Under the pieces are notes generated by a model. That model searched no databases, had not been told where the DNA came from, and saw only the letters and a list, made by a program, of their open reading frames with translations. From an uncultured Bacillota bacterium (GTDB lineage: Bacteria > Bacillota > Dehalobacteriia > UBA7702), in NCBI GenBank assembly GCA_934702375.1, contig CAKUYE010000001.1, positions 186,001 through 250,000 of the forward strand: a stretch of DNA of 64,000 bases, in the 5' to 3' direction. The position numbers and the translations under genes are program-made. Of the stretch, positions 1 through 7,462 are shown one piece after another (position 1 is the first letter of the stretch; each line of letters opens with the position of its first letter).

Positions 1-705
1 ACCGCAGCGATGAAGAAAACGGCGGCGGTAAAGCTCCGTCAGAAATTTTTCCGTTCCGGGCAATTTTTGGCGGATCAAATGCTGAAACTCTTCTTTAGCG
101 CAGGTAAAGCCACAATCGGCCACAATACCGCAAAGCTGCTTCGGCAACCCCTTTTGGCCCGAAGCAAGCATGACCGTAGTCGCCCCCATGGACATGCCCC
201 AAAGATACAAAGGAAAATCCGGATAGCGTTGAGCCAGAAAATTTGCCCAAAGAACGCAATCCTCTTTTTCTCGAAAACCATAGGTGATATATTCTCCTTC
301 GCTTTTGCCATGGGCACGTTCATCGGGAAAGCACAAAATGCAATCTCGAGCCAAAAGTCCCTTTACCAGCACACCATAATCCTTCCGCCAGGAAGAGCGC
401 CAGCCATGCATCAGAAGGATCACCCGTTTCGGCTGCTCCGGCACAAAAATGCGGCCGTAAAGCGTTAAACCGTCGTTGCTTTGAATCGTTACATCCTCCC
501 GGGGAAGCGCCTTTAGTGCTGCTGCGGCAGGGTCATTTTTGCCATGAAAAAGATCATCCTGTTGTTCCCGATCAATCCCCTTTTGAATTCTTCCGGGAAT
601 TTTGGGAGCTTTACGTTTTATGGCCATATCAGAAAAATAATGAAACAGAGCTGCACCGGCAAGAGAGACCGAAGCGCCCACTCCAAGCCATACTTTTTTA
701 GACAA
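1..705 (-). CDS. alpha/beta hydrolase, N-anchored (3' end cut by window)
   Basis: This gene runs off the left edge, so its C-terminus is missing. The translation has a short hydrophobic N-terminal segment, an HGWRSS oxyanion-type motif, the nucleophile elbow GMSMG (GxSxG) and a following IVADCGF strand. That order is typical of the Bem46/YfhR-like branch of alpha/beta hydrolases. The catalytic His, and probably the acid, lie beyond the edge. I place the start at TTG 705 because GAGGTGA (717-711) sits 5 bases upstream; a GTG at 714 would overlap that ribosome site. The substrate cannot be inferred. It is probably an esterase or peptidase-like enzyme held at the membrane by its N-terminal helix. 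It is divergent from the YgjP gene at 859. Confidence 0.8.
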   Translation of the reverse strand, partial: MSKKVWLGVGASVSLAGAALFHYFSDMAIKRKAPKIPGRIQKGIDREQQDDLFHGKNDPAAAALKALPREDVTIQSNDGLTLYGRIFVPEQPKRVILLMHGWRSSWRKDYGVLVKGLLARDCILCFPDERAHGKSEGEYITYGFREKEDCVLWANFLAQRYPDFPLYLWGMSMGATTVMLASGQKGLPKQLCGIVADCGFTCAKEEFQHLIRQKLPGTEKFLTELYRRRFLHRCG

Positions 706-800
706 TACACTCACCTCACGAGATAACGATTTGAGAATTATCTGTTAATATTCGCTTCAAAAAAGGTAAAAACCTGCTTTTCTCCAAAAACACACAAAAA

Positions 801-834
801 GGTCATGTAAAACCATGACCACCCTTGTTATAAT
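801..834 (+). promoter_or_regulatory. candidate promoter with inverted repeat upstream of the YgjP gene
   Basis: TATAAT is present at 829-834, but the -35 region is poor. A perfect 7-bp inverted repeat, GGTCATG (801-807) and CATGACC (814-820), covers the place where the -35 element would be, so it may be an operator. Assigning it as an operator is inference from position only. Confidence 0.35.
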
Positions 835-858
835 AGAAAAAAAGCATGGAGTATAAGC

Positions 859-1422
859 ATGAACTACAATCTGAAAATTCTGCGCAGCAACCGCAAAACC
901 CTGGGGCTGGAGATCCGCAGCAGCAATGAAGTGCTGATACGTGCCCCCTACCGGTTATCCCAAGGAGAAATCAATCAAATACTGACCGAACAGAAAAGCT
1001 GGATCGAAAAAAAGCTCCGGGAAATGGAACATCGAGAAGCTATACGCAACGGCATCAAGCCTTTTACCGAGGAAGAAATCTATACGCTTGCTCAAAAAGC
1101 TCTGGAATACATTCCGAAACGAGTGGAATATTACGCAAAAAAAATCGGCGTAACCTACGGCAGAATCACCATACGTAACCAGAAAACACGCTGGGGCAGC
1201 TGCAGCTCAAAGGGAAATTTAAACTTTAACTGCCTGCTGATGCTGACGCCGCCGGAAACCATCGACAGCGTCGTGGTACATGAGCTTTGTCACCGCAAGC
1301 ATATGAATCACTCCCCGGCCTTTTACAAGGAAGTATATAAGGCTTACCCCGATTATGAAATACATCACCACTGGCTGAAAGAACACGGTCAGACTCTTTT
1401 GGCAAAATGCTTTGGCGAATAA
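859..1422 (+). CDS. YgjP-like (DUF45) zinc metallopeptidase
   Basis: The protein has 187 residues. The C-terminal half holds the zinc signature HELCHRKHMNHS (HExxH followed by a further His), then a His-rich HHHWLKEHG end. An upstream RWGSCSSKG motif is the hallmark of the YgjP/DUF45 family, which is related to M48 and WSS1-type peptidases. The N-terminal half is the usual beta-rich DUF45 part. The family is a soluble, cytoplasmic putative metallopeptidase, and no substrate is established for the bacterial members. The start ATG 859 follows TGGAG with good spacing. It is monocistronic and ends in the shared terminator at 1429. Confidence 0.9.
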   Translation: MNYNLKILRSNRKTLGLEIRSSNEVLIRAPYRLSQGEINQILTEQKSWIEKKLREMEHREAIRNGIKPFTEEEIYTLAQKALEYIPKRVEYYAKKIGVTYGRITIRNQKTRWGSCSSKGNLNFNCLLMLTPPETIDSVVVHELCHRKHMNHSPAFYKEVYKAYPDYEIHHHWLKEHGQTLLAKCFGE

Positions 1423-1428
1423 AGAAAT

Positions 1429-1460
1429 GGCTGCATGAAAAATTTCATGCAGCCAGTTTT
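1429..1460. terminator. bidirectional intrinsic terminator
   Basis: A perfect 12-bp stem, GGCTGCATGAAA (1429-1440) pairing with 1443-1454, has T-rich tracts on either side. It sits between the convergent YgjP and LRR/SLH genes and probably serves both. Confidence 0.85.
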
Positions 1461-1462
1461 AT

Positions 1463-4400
1463 TTATTTTACAACTCTCTCAATGTAGCGCATGAGGATCG
1501 TGGCGACTTGAGCACGAAGGGCGCTGCCCTGAGGGGAAAGCTCTGTAGAGGAGACCCCGTTAATGATACCGGAAGCACAAGCCCAGGAGAAAGCATCCCG
1601 CGCATAGGCACTGACACGGTTTTGATCGTGAAAAGCACTAAGATCCGCTCGTGCTGAGGTATCAACTCCGGTCATGCCGGCATAGCGGAAGAGAATCGCC
1701 GCCATCTGTTCTCTGGTGATAAAGCTGTTGGGGGCAAATTTTCCTTCACCGACGCCATTCACAACGCCGTTGGTATAGGCCCAGGCCACGGCCTCGGTAT
1801 ACCACTGACCGGCGGGAACATCGCTGAAGGGATTGCCGTTCCCTGTGGGAGAACCGGCATAACGCCAAAGCACCGTCACCAGCATGGCACGGGTCATCGT
1901 GCCATCGGGAGAGAAGGTATGGGTATCCATACCGTTCATCAAGCCGTGTTCAATGGCGTAATCCACGCCGAGATGATACCATTTCGAGGTATCCACATCG
2001 TAAAAGGGCTTGCTGGGGCATTGTGCACCGCCATCGCAAATGGTCTGCCCTTCTTTGGCATCGCAGCGGGTGCAAATACCGTTAACAAAGTTATGACCCA
2101 GCGCATCGGTATAGGCATCAATATAGGATTCACCGCAGGCACAGAAATGGGTGGTATAGCCGCGCCCGGTGCAGGTCGGCATCGTGGTTACAGTGCTGTA
2201 TCTATAGTCATGGACATGGCCGCTACCCTCGGTATCGTACCATTTAAACTCGCAGCGACGGCAATAGTGACGGGTCATGCCTAGGTAAGCGGAGTATTCA
2301 TATTCCTCGACAGCAACAACCCAATCATGACCTAACATAGGCGTCTGTGTCGGCTGGGTCAGCGTTTGTCCGCAGTAGGCGCAGCTCGTACCGCCGGTAA
2401 ACCCCGGGGAGGTGCAGTTGGCCTCGATAGCATCACAGGCAACGGGCTTATGTGCCACCGGAGAGGTCTTTGCCGATACGGTGACCTCGCCGCAAATAGC
2501 GCAGGTTTGACGGGTGAATCCACCGGTTTGACAGGTTGCCCCGACGGTTTCACTCACGAATTTGTGCCCAGAACAGGCCGTTGTTTCAAAAGTAATTTCG
2601 TTGTCCGTAGCGTAGGTTTGTGCAGTACTGCCCTCCGTGCCGCGGATGACAAAGCCGTCAATCTTGGTCAGCCCTCCGAGGAAATCATCAGGGTCAATGG
2701 GACAATAGCCCAAAGCCTGCGTACCGATATACGTAACGCTGGCAGGGACCGTCACGCCTTTGCCAAGACCATAGGAGAAGAATGCCCCTTCGTCCAGCAC
2801 ACGCAGGCCATCGTTGAGTCGGATCGCCTGAATCTTCGGCGCAGAAAAGGCATTGTTGCCGACAAAGCGAACGGAATCGGGAAGAACAATCGCGTCGCAG
2901 CTGCTGTTATTGAAGGCCTCTTGCCCAATATAGGCAACACCGCCAAGGTCAACAAATTTCATATTTTTCGCCCCGGCAAAGGCGTAGGAATCCACATACT
3001 TACAGCTCTGCGGGAGAATCAGCCCGGCAAGATTCGGCTGGTCAAAACTGGGGTTCAACTCCGTCTGCCCTGCAAGAAACTCATAAGTGACGAAAACAGT
3101 GCCGTCCTTGATACTGAGGACAGTATCCTTCGCCATCGTACCCTTGTAGCCATAGGCAACCTTGCCGAAATAAACCACACCGTTTGGCCGATCGTGGAAC
3201 CATGCGGTGTTGAGGAATGCCAAGGAATCAACATAGGTCACATTCGTTTCTAAATCGCCAAAATTACTCAACATGGCACAGCCGGAGAAAGCACCGCCGC
3301 CGATCTGACGGACGTTTTTGCCGCCTTTAACGGAACGAAGCTGCATACAACCGCTGAATACGCTATCGCCGATGGCAACCAGAGAGTCCGGCAGCGTAAC
3401 GCTTTCCAGCACAACGCTGTTCGACAGAACGCCATCATCAAGAATACGCACGTTTTTGAGGTCGATTGATTTGAGGTTGGAGTTACCGCCGTCATCACTG
3501 GCAGAGCCATCGGAGATCCCACCCCGCACTTCCAGCACATCGTCGGGAAGAACGACATGAGCCGTGCGTCCGACGCAAACGCCGCGCAGCGTTTGATTAC
3601 CCTTGGGAATGACCAAATTCTTTATCCGATTACAACCGGAAAAGCAATTCTCCTCCAAAACCGCCGTCTGGGGCAGTGTGATGTCCGTTAGATCAGGCAT
3701 TCCGCGGAGATTGATGTAATTAACGCTTTCCGGCACAACAAGCTTGGTAATGCTCCCACCGGCTTTAGGAATAATGAGGGACTCCAACCCATCAGGAAGG
3801 TTCAGCTCCTTCACACCTTCCAAATAATCCTCAATACGCACCATTTTCGTACCGGCACGGACGGTCAGCTTGGCAGGATAATCCCCTTTGCAACCCAAGA
3901 ATACGCTGCCACAGTATAGCTCCGTACCGTTGGCAAGACCTTCATACCATTTTGAAGTATAGATGCTGGATGATTCCATATCACTCAACGAATTCGGAAA
4001 GGTAAAGCTTTCGATATTCTCGCAATCATAAAAGGCGCAGTCCTCCAGCGTGGTCAGACCGTTGGGCAGATCCAGACGGGTCAGCCCCGTACACTCCCGA
4101 AATCCGCCGTCACCGATGACTTTTAATCCCTCATGGAAGGTAACGGATTTCAATCCCGTACAGCCGCTGAAGGCACTGTCACCGATGGTCTCGACGCTGC
4201 CGGGGATATCTACAGAGGTCAACGACGTACATTCATAAAACGCACAGTCGCCGATTTCCTTCACTCCCGACGGAATGGTCACGCCGGTGATATCCGCACG
4301 CCAAAATGCCGCTGCACCGATGACAGTTACATTATCGGGGATCACCGGGGTCTTACTCGTGCCCTTGTAATCCAGGAGCTGCCCCTGCCAGATAAAGAAA

Positions 4401-5056
4401 TCCGAGGCGCCATCATCATAAAGCCAATCGTAGTGCAAATCATAGAGGTTTTTTGCAAAACGACCAACGCTGTAACCGGCCTTCTCACCAAAGGCACCGC
4501 CGTGCAGCAAAGTGTTCTCACTCTTAATAGTAACATCGGATAGCTCCGCACAAGACGCAAATGCCGCCGCACCAACCTCCGTCACGCTGGCGGGAATCTC
4601 AATCTTTTGCAAATAGTAATTGTTGTAAAATGCCCGTGCGCCAATGGTTTTCAGCCCTTCGGGCAGAACTATTTCGCGCAGCTCAGAATGGGCCTTGGCG
4701 CTCCAATCATCGCTGTCATAGAATGCGCTATCGGCAATATAAGTCACCGTATCCGGCAAAACAACTTTCCTAACGAACACGTTTACACGGCTATACTCCT
4801 CCTCGGTATGGAAGCTCTGAATACCAACAACGGTATAGCCATCGATGGTTGAGGGAACGGTAACCTCCGCCTCATACCCGTAGTAGGAGGTAATCTCAAT
4901 TGTACTCGGCGAGGCGAAGCGGTAAGTAAACCCATACCCGTCCTCACCGGGGAGCTTTTCCTCTCCGACAGCGAATACAGCTCCGGAAAATGAAAGCACA
5001 AAGACAGAAGCAAGCAGTAGAGAAAAAAGTTTCTTCTTCATAAACATTTCTTTCAT
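1463..5056 (-). CDS. secreted BspA-type leucine-rich-repeat protein with SLH anchor
   Basis: The protein has 1197 residues. The order is a signal peptide (about 1-30, ending VFA), a long run of LRR_5/BspA-type repeats (about 55-830, recurring I-DxAFxxCxxLxxVxIPxxV), a Cys/His-rich section (about 840-1010) with four roughly 40-residue units built on TCxxxGxT...CxxCG...GH, and three SLH repeats (about 1016-1197). SLH repeats bind pyruvylated secondary cell-wall polymer, so the protein should be displayed on the S-layer. BspA repeats are known in adhesins and other host- or particle-binding proteins; binding here is inferred. An in-frame ATG at 5041 (MKKKLFS) is an alternative start, since the ribosome site AAAGGAA is about 14 bases from the ATG at 5056. 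A -10-like TATAAT lies at 5101-5096. Confidence 0.92.
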   Translation of the reverse strand: MKEMFMKKKLFSLLLASVFVLSFSGAVFAVGEEKLPGEDGYGFTYRFASPSTIEITSYYGYEAEVTVPSTIDGYTVVGIQSFHTEEEYSRVNVFVRKVVLPDTVTYIADSAFYDSDDWSAKAHSELREIVLPEGLKTIGARAFYNNYYLQKIEIPASVTEVGAAAFASCAELSDVTIKSENTLLHGGAFGEKAGYSVGRFAKNLYDLHYDWLYDDGASDFFIWQGQLLDYKGTSKTPVIPDNVTVIGAAAFWRADITGVTIPSGVKEIGDCAFYECTSLTSVDIPGSVETIGDSAFSGCTGLKSVTFHEGLKVIGDGGFRECTGLTRLDLPNGLTTLEDCAFYDCENIESFTFPNSLSDMESSSIYTSKWYEGLANGTELYCGSVFLGCKGDYPAKLTVRAGTKMVRIEDYLEGVKELNLPDGLESLIIPKAGGSITKLVVPESVNYINLRGMPDLTDITLPQTAVLEENCFSGCNRIKNLVIPKGNQTLRGVCVGRTAHVVLPDDVLEVRGGISDGSASDDGGNSNLKSIDLKNVRILDDGVLSNSVVLESVTLPDSLVAIGDSVFSGCMQLRSVKGGKNVRQIGGGAFSGCAMLSNFGDLETNVTYVDSLAFLNTAWFHDRPNGVVYFGKVAYGYKGTMAKDTVLSIKDGTVFVTYEFLAGQTELNPSFDQPNLAGLILPQSCKYVDSYAFAGAKNMKFVDLGGVAYIGQEAFNNSSCDAIVLPDSVRFVGNNAFSAPKIQAIRLNDGLRVLDEGAFFSYGLGKGVTVPASVTYIGTQALGYCPIDPDDFLGGLTKIDGFVIRGTEGSTAQTYATDNEITFETTACSGHKFVSETVGATCQTGGFTRQTCAICGEVTVSAKTSPVAHKPVACDAIEANCTSPGFTGGTSCAYCGQTLTQPTQTPMLGHDWVVAVEEYEYSAYLGMTRHYCRRCEFKWYDTEGSGHVHDYRYSTVTTMPTCTGRGYTTHFCACGESYIDAYTDALGHNFVNGICTRCDAKEGQTICDGGAQCPSKPFYDVDTSKWYHLGVDYAIEHGLMNGMDTHTFSPDGTMTRAMLVTVLWRYAGSPTGNGNPFSDVPAGQWYTEAVAWAYTNGVVNGVGEGKFAPNSFITREQMAAILFRYAGMTGVDTSARADLSAFHDQNRVSAYARDAFSWACASGIINGVSSTELSPQGSALRAQVATILMRYIERVVK

Positions 5057-5192
5057 AAAAGTTCACATCGTTCCTTTCCTTATAAATATACTGGCATTAT
5101 ATCACAAATCAAACCGAAAAAAAATAAGTTCTTTCAAAATTAACATTGTATACACATAATCTACACGCAAGAATTTTTCGAAGTAAAATAAA

Positions 5193-5268
5193 CCCGGGAG
5201 GAACGATGGTATGTGCCCCAATACCGGCTGTCAAGTATTGGAGGTACATACCAACTATTCATCCCGGG
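5193..5268 (-). other. three-stem nested hairpin, probable terminator or structured RNA
   Basis: Three perfect 7-bp arm pairs are nested inside each other: CCCGGGA 5193-5199 with 5262-5268, GGTATGT 5208-5214 with 5246-5252, and CCAATAC 5218-5224 with 5235-5241. They are separated by near-symmetric internal loops of 8/9 and 3/4 bases and closed by a 10-base loop. The element lies just 3' of the Mn-catalase gene. On the minus strand it is followed by TTTATTTTA, so it can end that transcript. It is more elaborate than a normal terminator (see findings). Confidence 0.7.
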
Positions 5269-5297
5269 CTTTACATTTTGTACGCTGCTTCCATATT

Positions 5298-5963
5298 TTA
5301 TTCTGTAAACATAGGTGCTTTCACTTCATTTCCGGCAAAAATGTTGGGCCCCGGCTCCGAAAGAGAAAAATACATTGTTGCAGCTTTTGTTGTACCGAAG
5401 TCACGATTAGAACCGCTTTTCTGAACTTCATTAAAAGCATCACGAAACATCTGATTGTGGGCTTCTTCTCGATTCAAAAGAAAATCAATCGTCTCCCGCA
5501 CCTTTTTATCCTCAATCTGACGATAGAGATATTCATATACGACCTTGGCTCGCTGCTCAGAGGCAATATTACTCAGCAAATCGGCACAGAGATCCCCGGT
5601 AACAGTAACGTAATCCGCAGTCCAGGAATACCCGGACGCATTGATAAGACCGGGATTCAATCCCAAAAGAACATGGGACTCGATTTCTCCCGAAGGCACC
5701 TCATCAAAAGCTACATCATGACCGTTGAGAAGATTAATGGTTTGAGCTACCATCTCCATATGACTTAATTCTTCCGCAGCGATATCCATAAACAGATCTT
5801 TGATCCGGGGATCCTTGATCCGAAAGCTTTGGGATATATACTGCATAGCAGCTTTCAGCTCACCATTGCCGCCACCCAGCTGTTCCTGCATCAAAGCAGC
5901 ATACTGAGGATTGGGACGCTCCACCTCAACCGGATGAAATAACATTTTTTCGTGTTTAAACAA
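5298..5963 (-). CDS. cotJC: manganese catalase family protein, CotJC-like
   Basis: The protein has 221 residues and matches the Mn_catalase family, a di-manganese four-helix bundle that disproportionates H2O2. Visible ligand motifs are AAEELSHMEM (Glu/His), IASEQRAK (Glu) and NREEAHNQMF (Glu...His). The length lies between spore-coat CotJC and the longer soluble Mn catalases. In spore formers this family includes the coat protein CotJC, so a role in the spore coat is likely; a free catalase role is possible. The start is set at TTG 5963 because AAGGAG (5977-5972) lies 8 bases upstream, whereas a GTG at 5972 would overlap that ribosome site. No cotJA or cotJB is next to it. Confidence 0.85.
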   Translation of the reverse strand: MFKHEKMLFHPVEVERPNPQYAALMQEQLGGGNGELKAAMQYISQSFRIKDPRIKDLFMDIAAEELSHMEMVAQTINLLNGHDVAFDEVPSGEIESHVLLGLNPGLINASGYSWTADYVTVTGDLCADLLSNIASEQRAKVVYEYLYRQIEDKKVRETIDFLLNREEAHNQMFRDAFNEVQKSGSNRDFGTTKAATMYFSLSEPGPNIFAGNEVKAPMFTE

Positions 5964-6144
5964 ACTTATCACTCCTTACGCTTTATTAATGCTAGTATCC
6001 CCAAAAATTCAAAACCTATACAAAAAAACACCCTCGGTGTTGCCGCGATACAGAACACTTTTTACCACTTAAATTTCCATTAATCATGACAGTAACAAAA
6101 TGGACTCAATCAAGAACACAGCCTAAAAACAGGCATAAAAAAAG

Positions 6145-6169
6145 AAAACCGCCTGCTAGAAGCGGTTTT
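6145..6169 (-). terminator. terminator of tmRNA
   Basis: AAAACCGC (6145-6152) pairs with GCGGTTTT (6162-6169). It is followed on the minus strand by a T-rich run and starts 6 bases after the tmRNA 3' CCA end. Confidence 0.85.
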
Positions 6170-6174
6170 ATTTT

Positions 6175-6523
6175 TGGTGGAGATGAGGGGAGTTGAACCC
6201 CTGTCCGAAAGAGAATCCACCGAGCTTTCTCCGAGCGCAGACTGTGTATCATCTCGACTCAGTCTACGACACAGACAACGCTGACTGAGACCATTCCGTT
6301 AGATGTCCGCAGTGCCGCCGGAAAAAGGCATTGCGTAATCCCGACCTAATGACCCCATATCACACATCGCGGGAACAGCGTGTATGAGGTAAGCTGCAAT
6401 TACGCAGCAAAAGCTAATTCTTGTTTGTCATTTCATTTTAAGGTTCCACAGTTTTACGGCCTTATGGAATGCCGGCTCGCTTACCCGACCAATCCTTCCC
6501 CCGTCGAAAACCAGTACACCCCC
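6175..6523 (-). ncRNA. ssrA: transfer-messenger RNA (tmRNA, SsrA)
   Basis: The RNA is 349 nt. The 5' end GGGGGTG (6523-6517) pairs with CATCTCC next to the discriminator base and an encoded 3' CCA (6177-6175). The T-arm GGACAGGGGTTCAACTCCCC and the 5' motif ACTGGTTTTCGACGGGGG are conserved tmRNA sequences. The tag reading frame ends ...ELAFAA-stop, and the most likely tag is NDKQELAFAA. With SmpB, tmRNA rescues stalled ribosomes and marks the nascent chain for proteolysis. Apparent open frames across this stretch are not genes. Confidence 0.97.
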
Positions 6524-6569
6524 GACTGGCGGAAACATAAGTCATTAGCTTTTTCAATTACTCCACTAT

Positions 6570-6598
6570 ATTATACAAAAATACAGAAAAAAATGCAA
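6570..6598 (-). promoter_or_regulatory. sigma-A promoter of tmRNA
   Basis: TTGCAT (6598-6593), a 17-base spacer and TATAAT (6575-6570) lie about 47 bases upstream of the mature 5' end. This fits a tmRNA precursor with a trimmed leader. Confidence 0.8.
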
Positions 6599-6644
6599 GT
6601 CCCTGCCGTTGATAATTTATGGAAATTTCATGCAATATCCGTGA

Positions 6645-6806
6645 TCAACGGTGTACAATATAATCCCTGGCTTGTAAACCAATGCAACCAACAATGGCTA
6701 CAATAAAGAGCCATTCCCACCAATGCTGGGCGGTAAAGGCCAGATACCCCAGGAATATACAAAGCATGATGCCCAGAAGAATGATAACGATATCTTTCAA
6801 TTTCAT
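6645..6806 (-). CDS. small two-helix membrane protein
   Basis: This frame encodes 53 residues: a Lys-rich start (MKLKD), a hydrophobic helix (about 6-26), a short QHWWEW turn and a second helix (about 31-45), ending RDYIVHR. A ribosome site AAAGGA lies about 9 bases before ATG 6806. The two clean transmembrane segments and the ribosome site make it credible despite its size. I recognise no family. It lies between tmRNA and the divergent ybaK gene. Confidence 0.6.
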   Translation of the reverse strand: MKLKDIVIILLGIMLCIFLGYLAFTAQHWWEWLFIVAIVGCIGLQARDYIVHR

Positions 6807-6871
6807 ACGGTTTGCGTCCTTTTATTGATTCTTTTTATTATAACATTCTTAAAGAAGTACTGCAACGGTTA

Positions 6872-6900
6872 TTGCGAAAAAAATCTCATTGTGATATGAT
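6872..6900 (+). promoter_or_regulatory. sigma-A promoter of ybaK
   Basis: TTGCGA (6872-6877), a 17-base spacer and TATGAT (6895-6900) lie about 20 bases upstream of the ybaK start. Confidence 0.75.
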
Positions 6901-6921
6901 AGAGCAAATGGGGGAATCAAT

Positions 6922-7407
6922 ATGTCTGAAGCGAAAACCAATGCTATGCGGCTTTTTGATGCAGCAAAAATAAATTACGAAATCCATACCTATGACACTA
7001 CCGATGGGCAAATCGACGGCAATTCCGTTGCGCAAAAATGCGGCCAAGACCCGGATCAGGTATTCAAAACACTGGTAACCGTAGGCCACAGCGGCGAACA
7101 TTATGTTTTTGTGGTTCCGGTCAACGAAAATCTGGATCTGAAAAAAGCAGCCAAAGCAGTAAAAGAAAAATCCATCGAAATGATTCGCCAAAAGGAGCTT
7201 CTGGGGCTGACCGGCTATGTCCACGGCGGGTGCTCCCCTTTCGGCATGAAAAAGCAATTCTTCACCGTTTTTGAAGAAACAGCCCAGCTTTACGATACCA
7301 TTATGGTAAGCGGCGGTCGCGTCGGCTGCCAAATTGAAGCAAATCCCGAAGATATGCTGGAGCTTTTGGGAAGAGAACATGCCGTCTACGGCGATATCGC
7401 AAAATAA
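6922..7407 (+). CDS. ybaK: Cys-tRNA(Pro)/Cys-tRNA(Cys) deacylase YbaK/EbsC
   Basis: The protein has 161 residues covering the whole YbaK domain. The family hydrolyses Cys-tRNA(Pro) formed by prolyl-tRNA synthetase and so prevents Cys-for-Pro misincorporation. The conserved lysine lies in QVFKTLV, and the signatures VHGGCSPFGMKK and SGGRVGCQIEANP are typical of YbaK rather than ProXp-ala. It acts in the cytoplasm in trans to ProRS. It is monocistronic, with its own promoter and a terminator at 7416. Confidence 0.93.
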   Translation: MSEAKTNAMRLFDAAKINYEIHTYDTTDGQIDGNSVAQKCGQDPDQVFKTLVTVGHSGEHYVFVVPVNENLDLKKAAKAVKEKSIEMIRQKELLGLTGYVHGGCSPFGMKKQFFTVFEETAQLYDTIMVSGGRVGCQIEANPEDMLELLGREHAVYGDIAK

Positions 7408-7415
7408 TAAAAAAC

Positions 7416-7446
7416 AAGGTGCAACGTTTTATAGATGCTGCACCTT
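7416..7446. terminator. bidirectional intrinsic terminator
   Basis: AAGGTGCA (7416-7423) pairs with TGCACCTT (7439-7446). T-rich runs follow on both strands. It separates the convergent ybaK and LtaS-like genes. Confidence 0.8.
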
Positions 7447-7462
7447 TTCAATCCCATTATAT

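Noticed and set aside
10..468. 152-codon plus-strand frame at the left edge
   Set aside because: The minus strand there encodes the alpha/beta hydrolase with an intact GxSxG motif.
6380..6706. 108-codon plus-strand frame across the tmRNA
   Set aside because: The region is tmRNA with its promoter; the frame starts inside the RNA and has no ribosome site.
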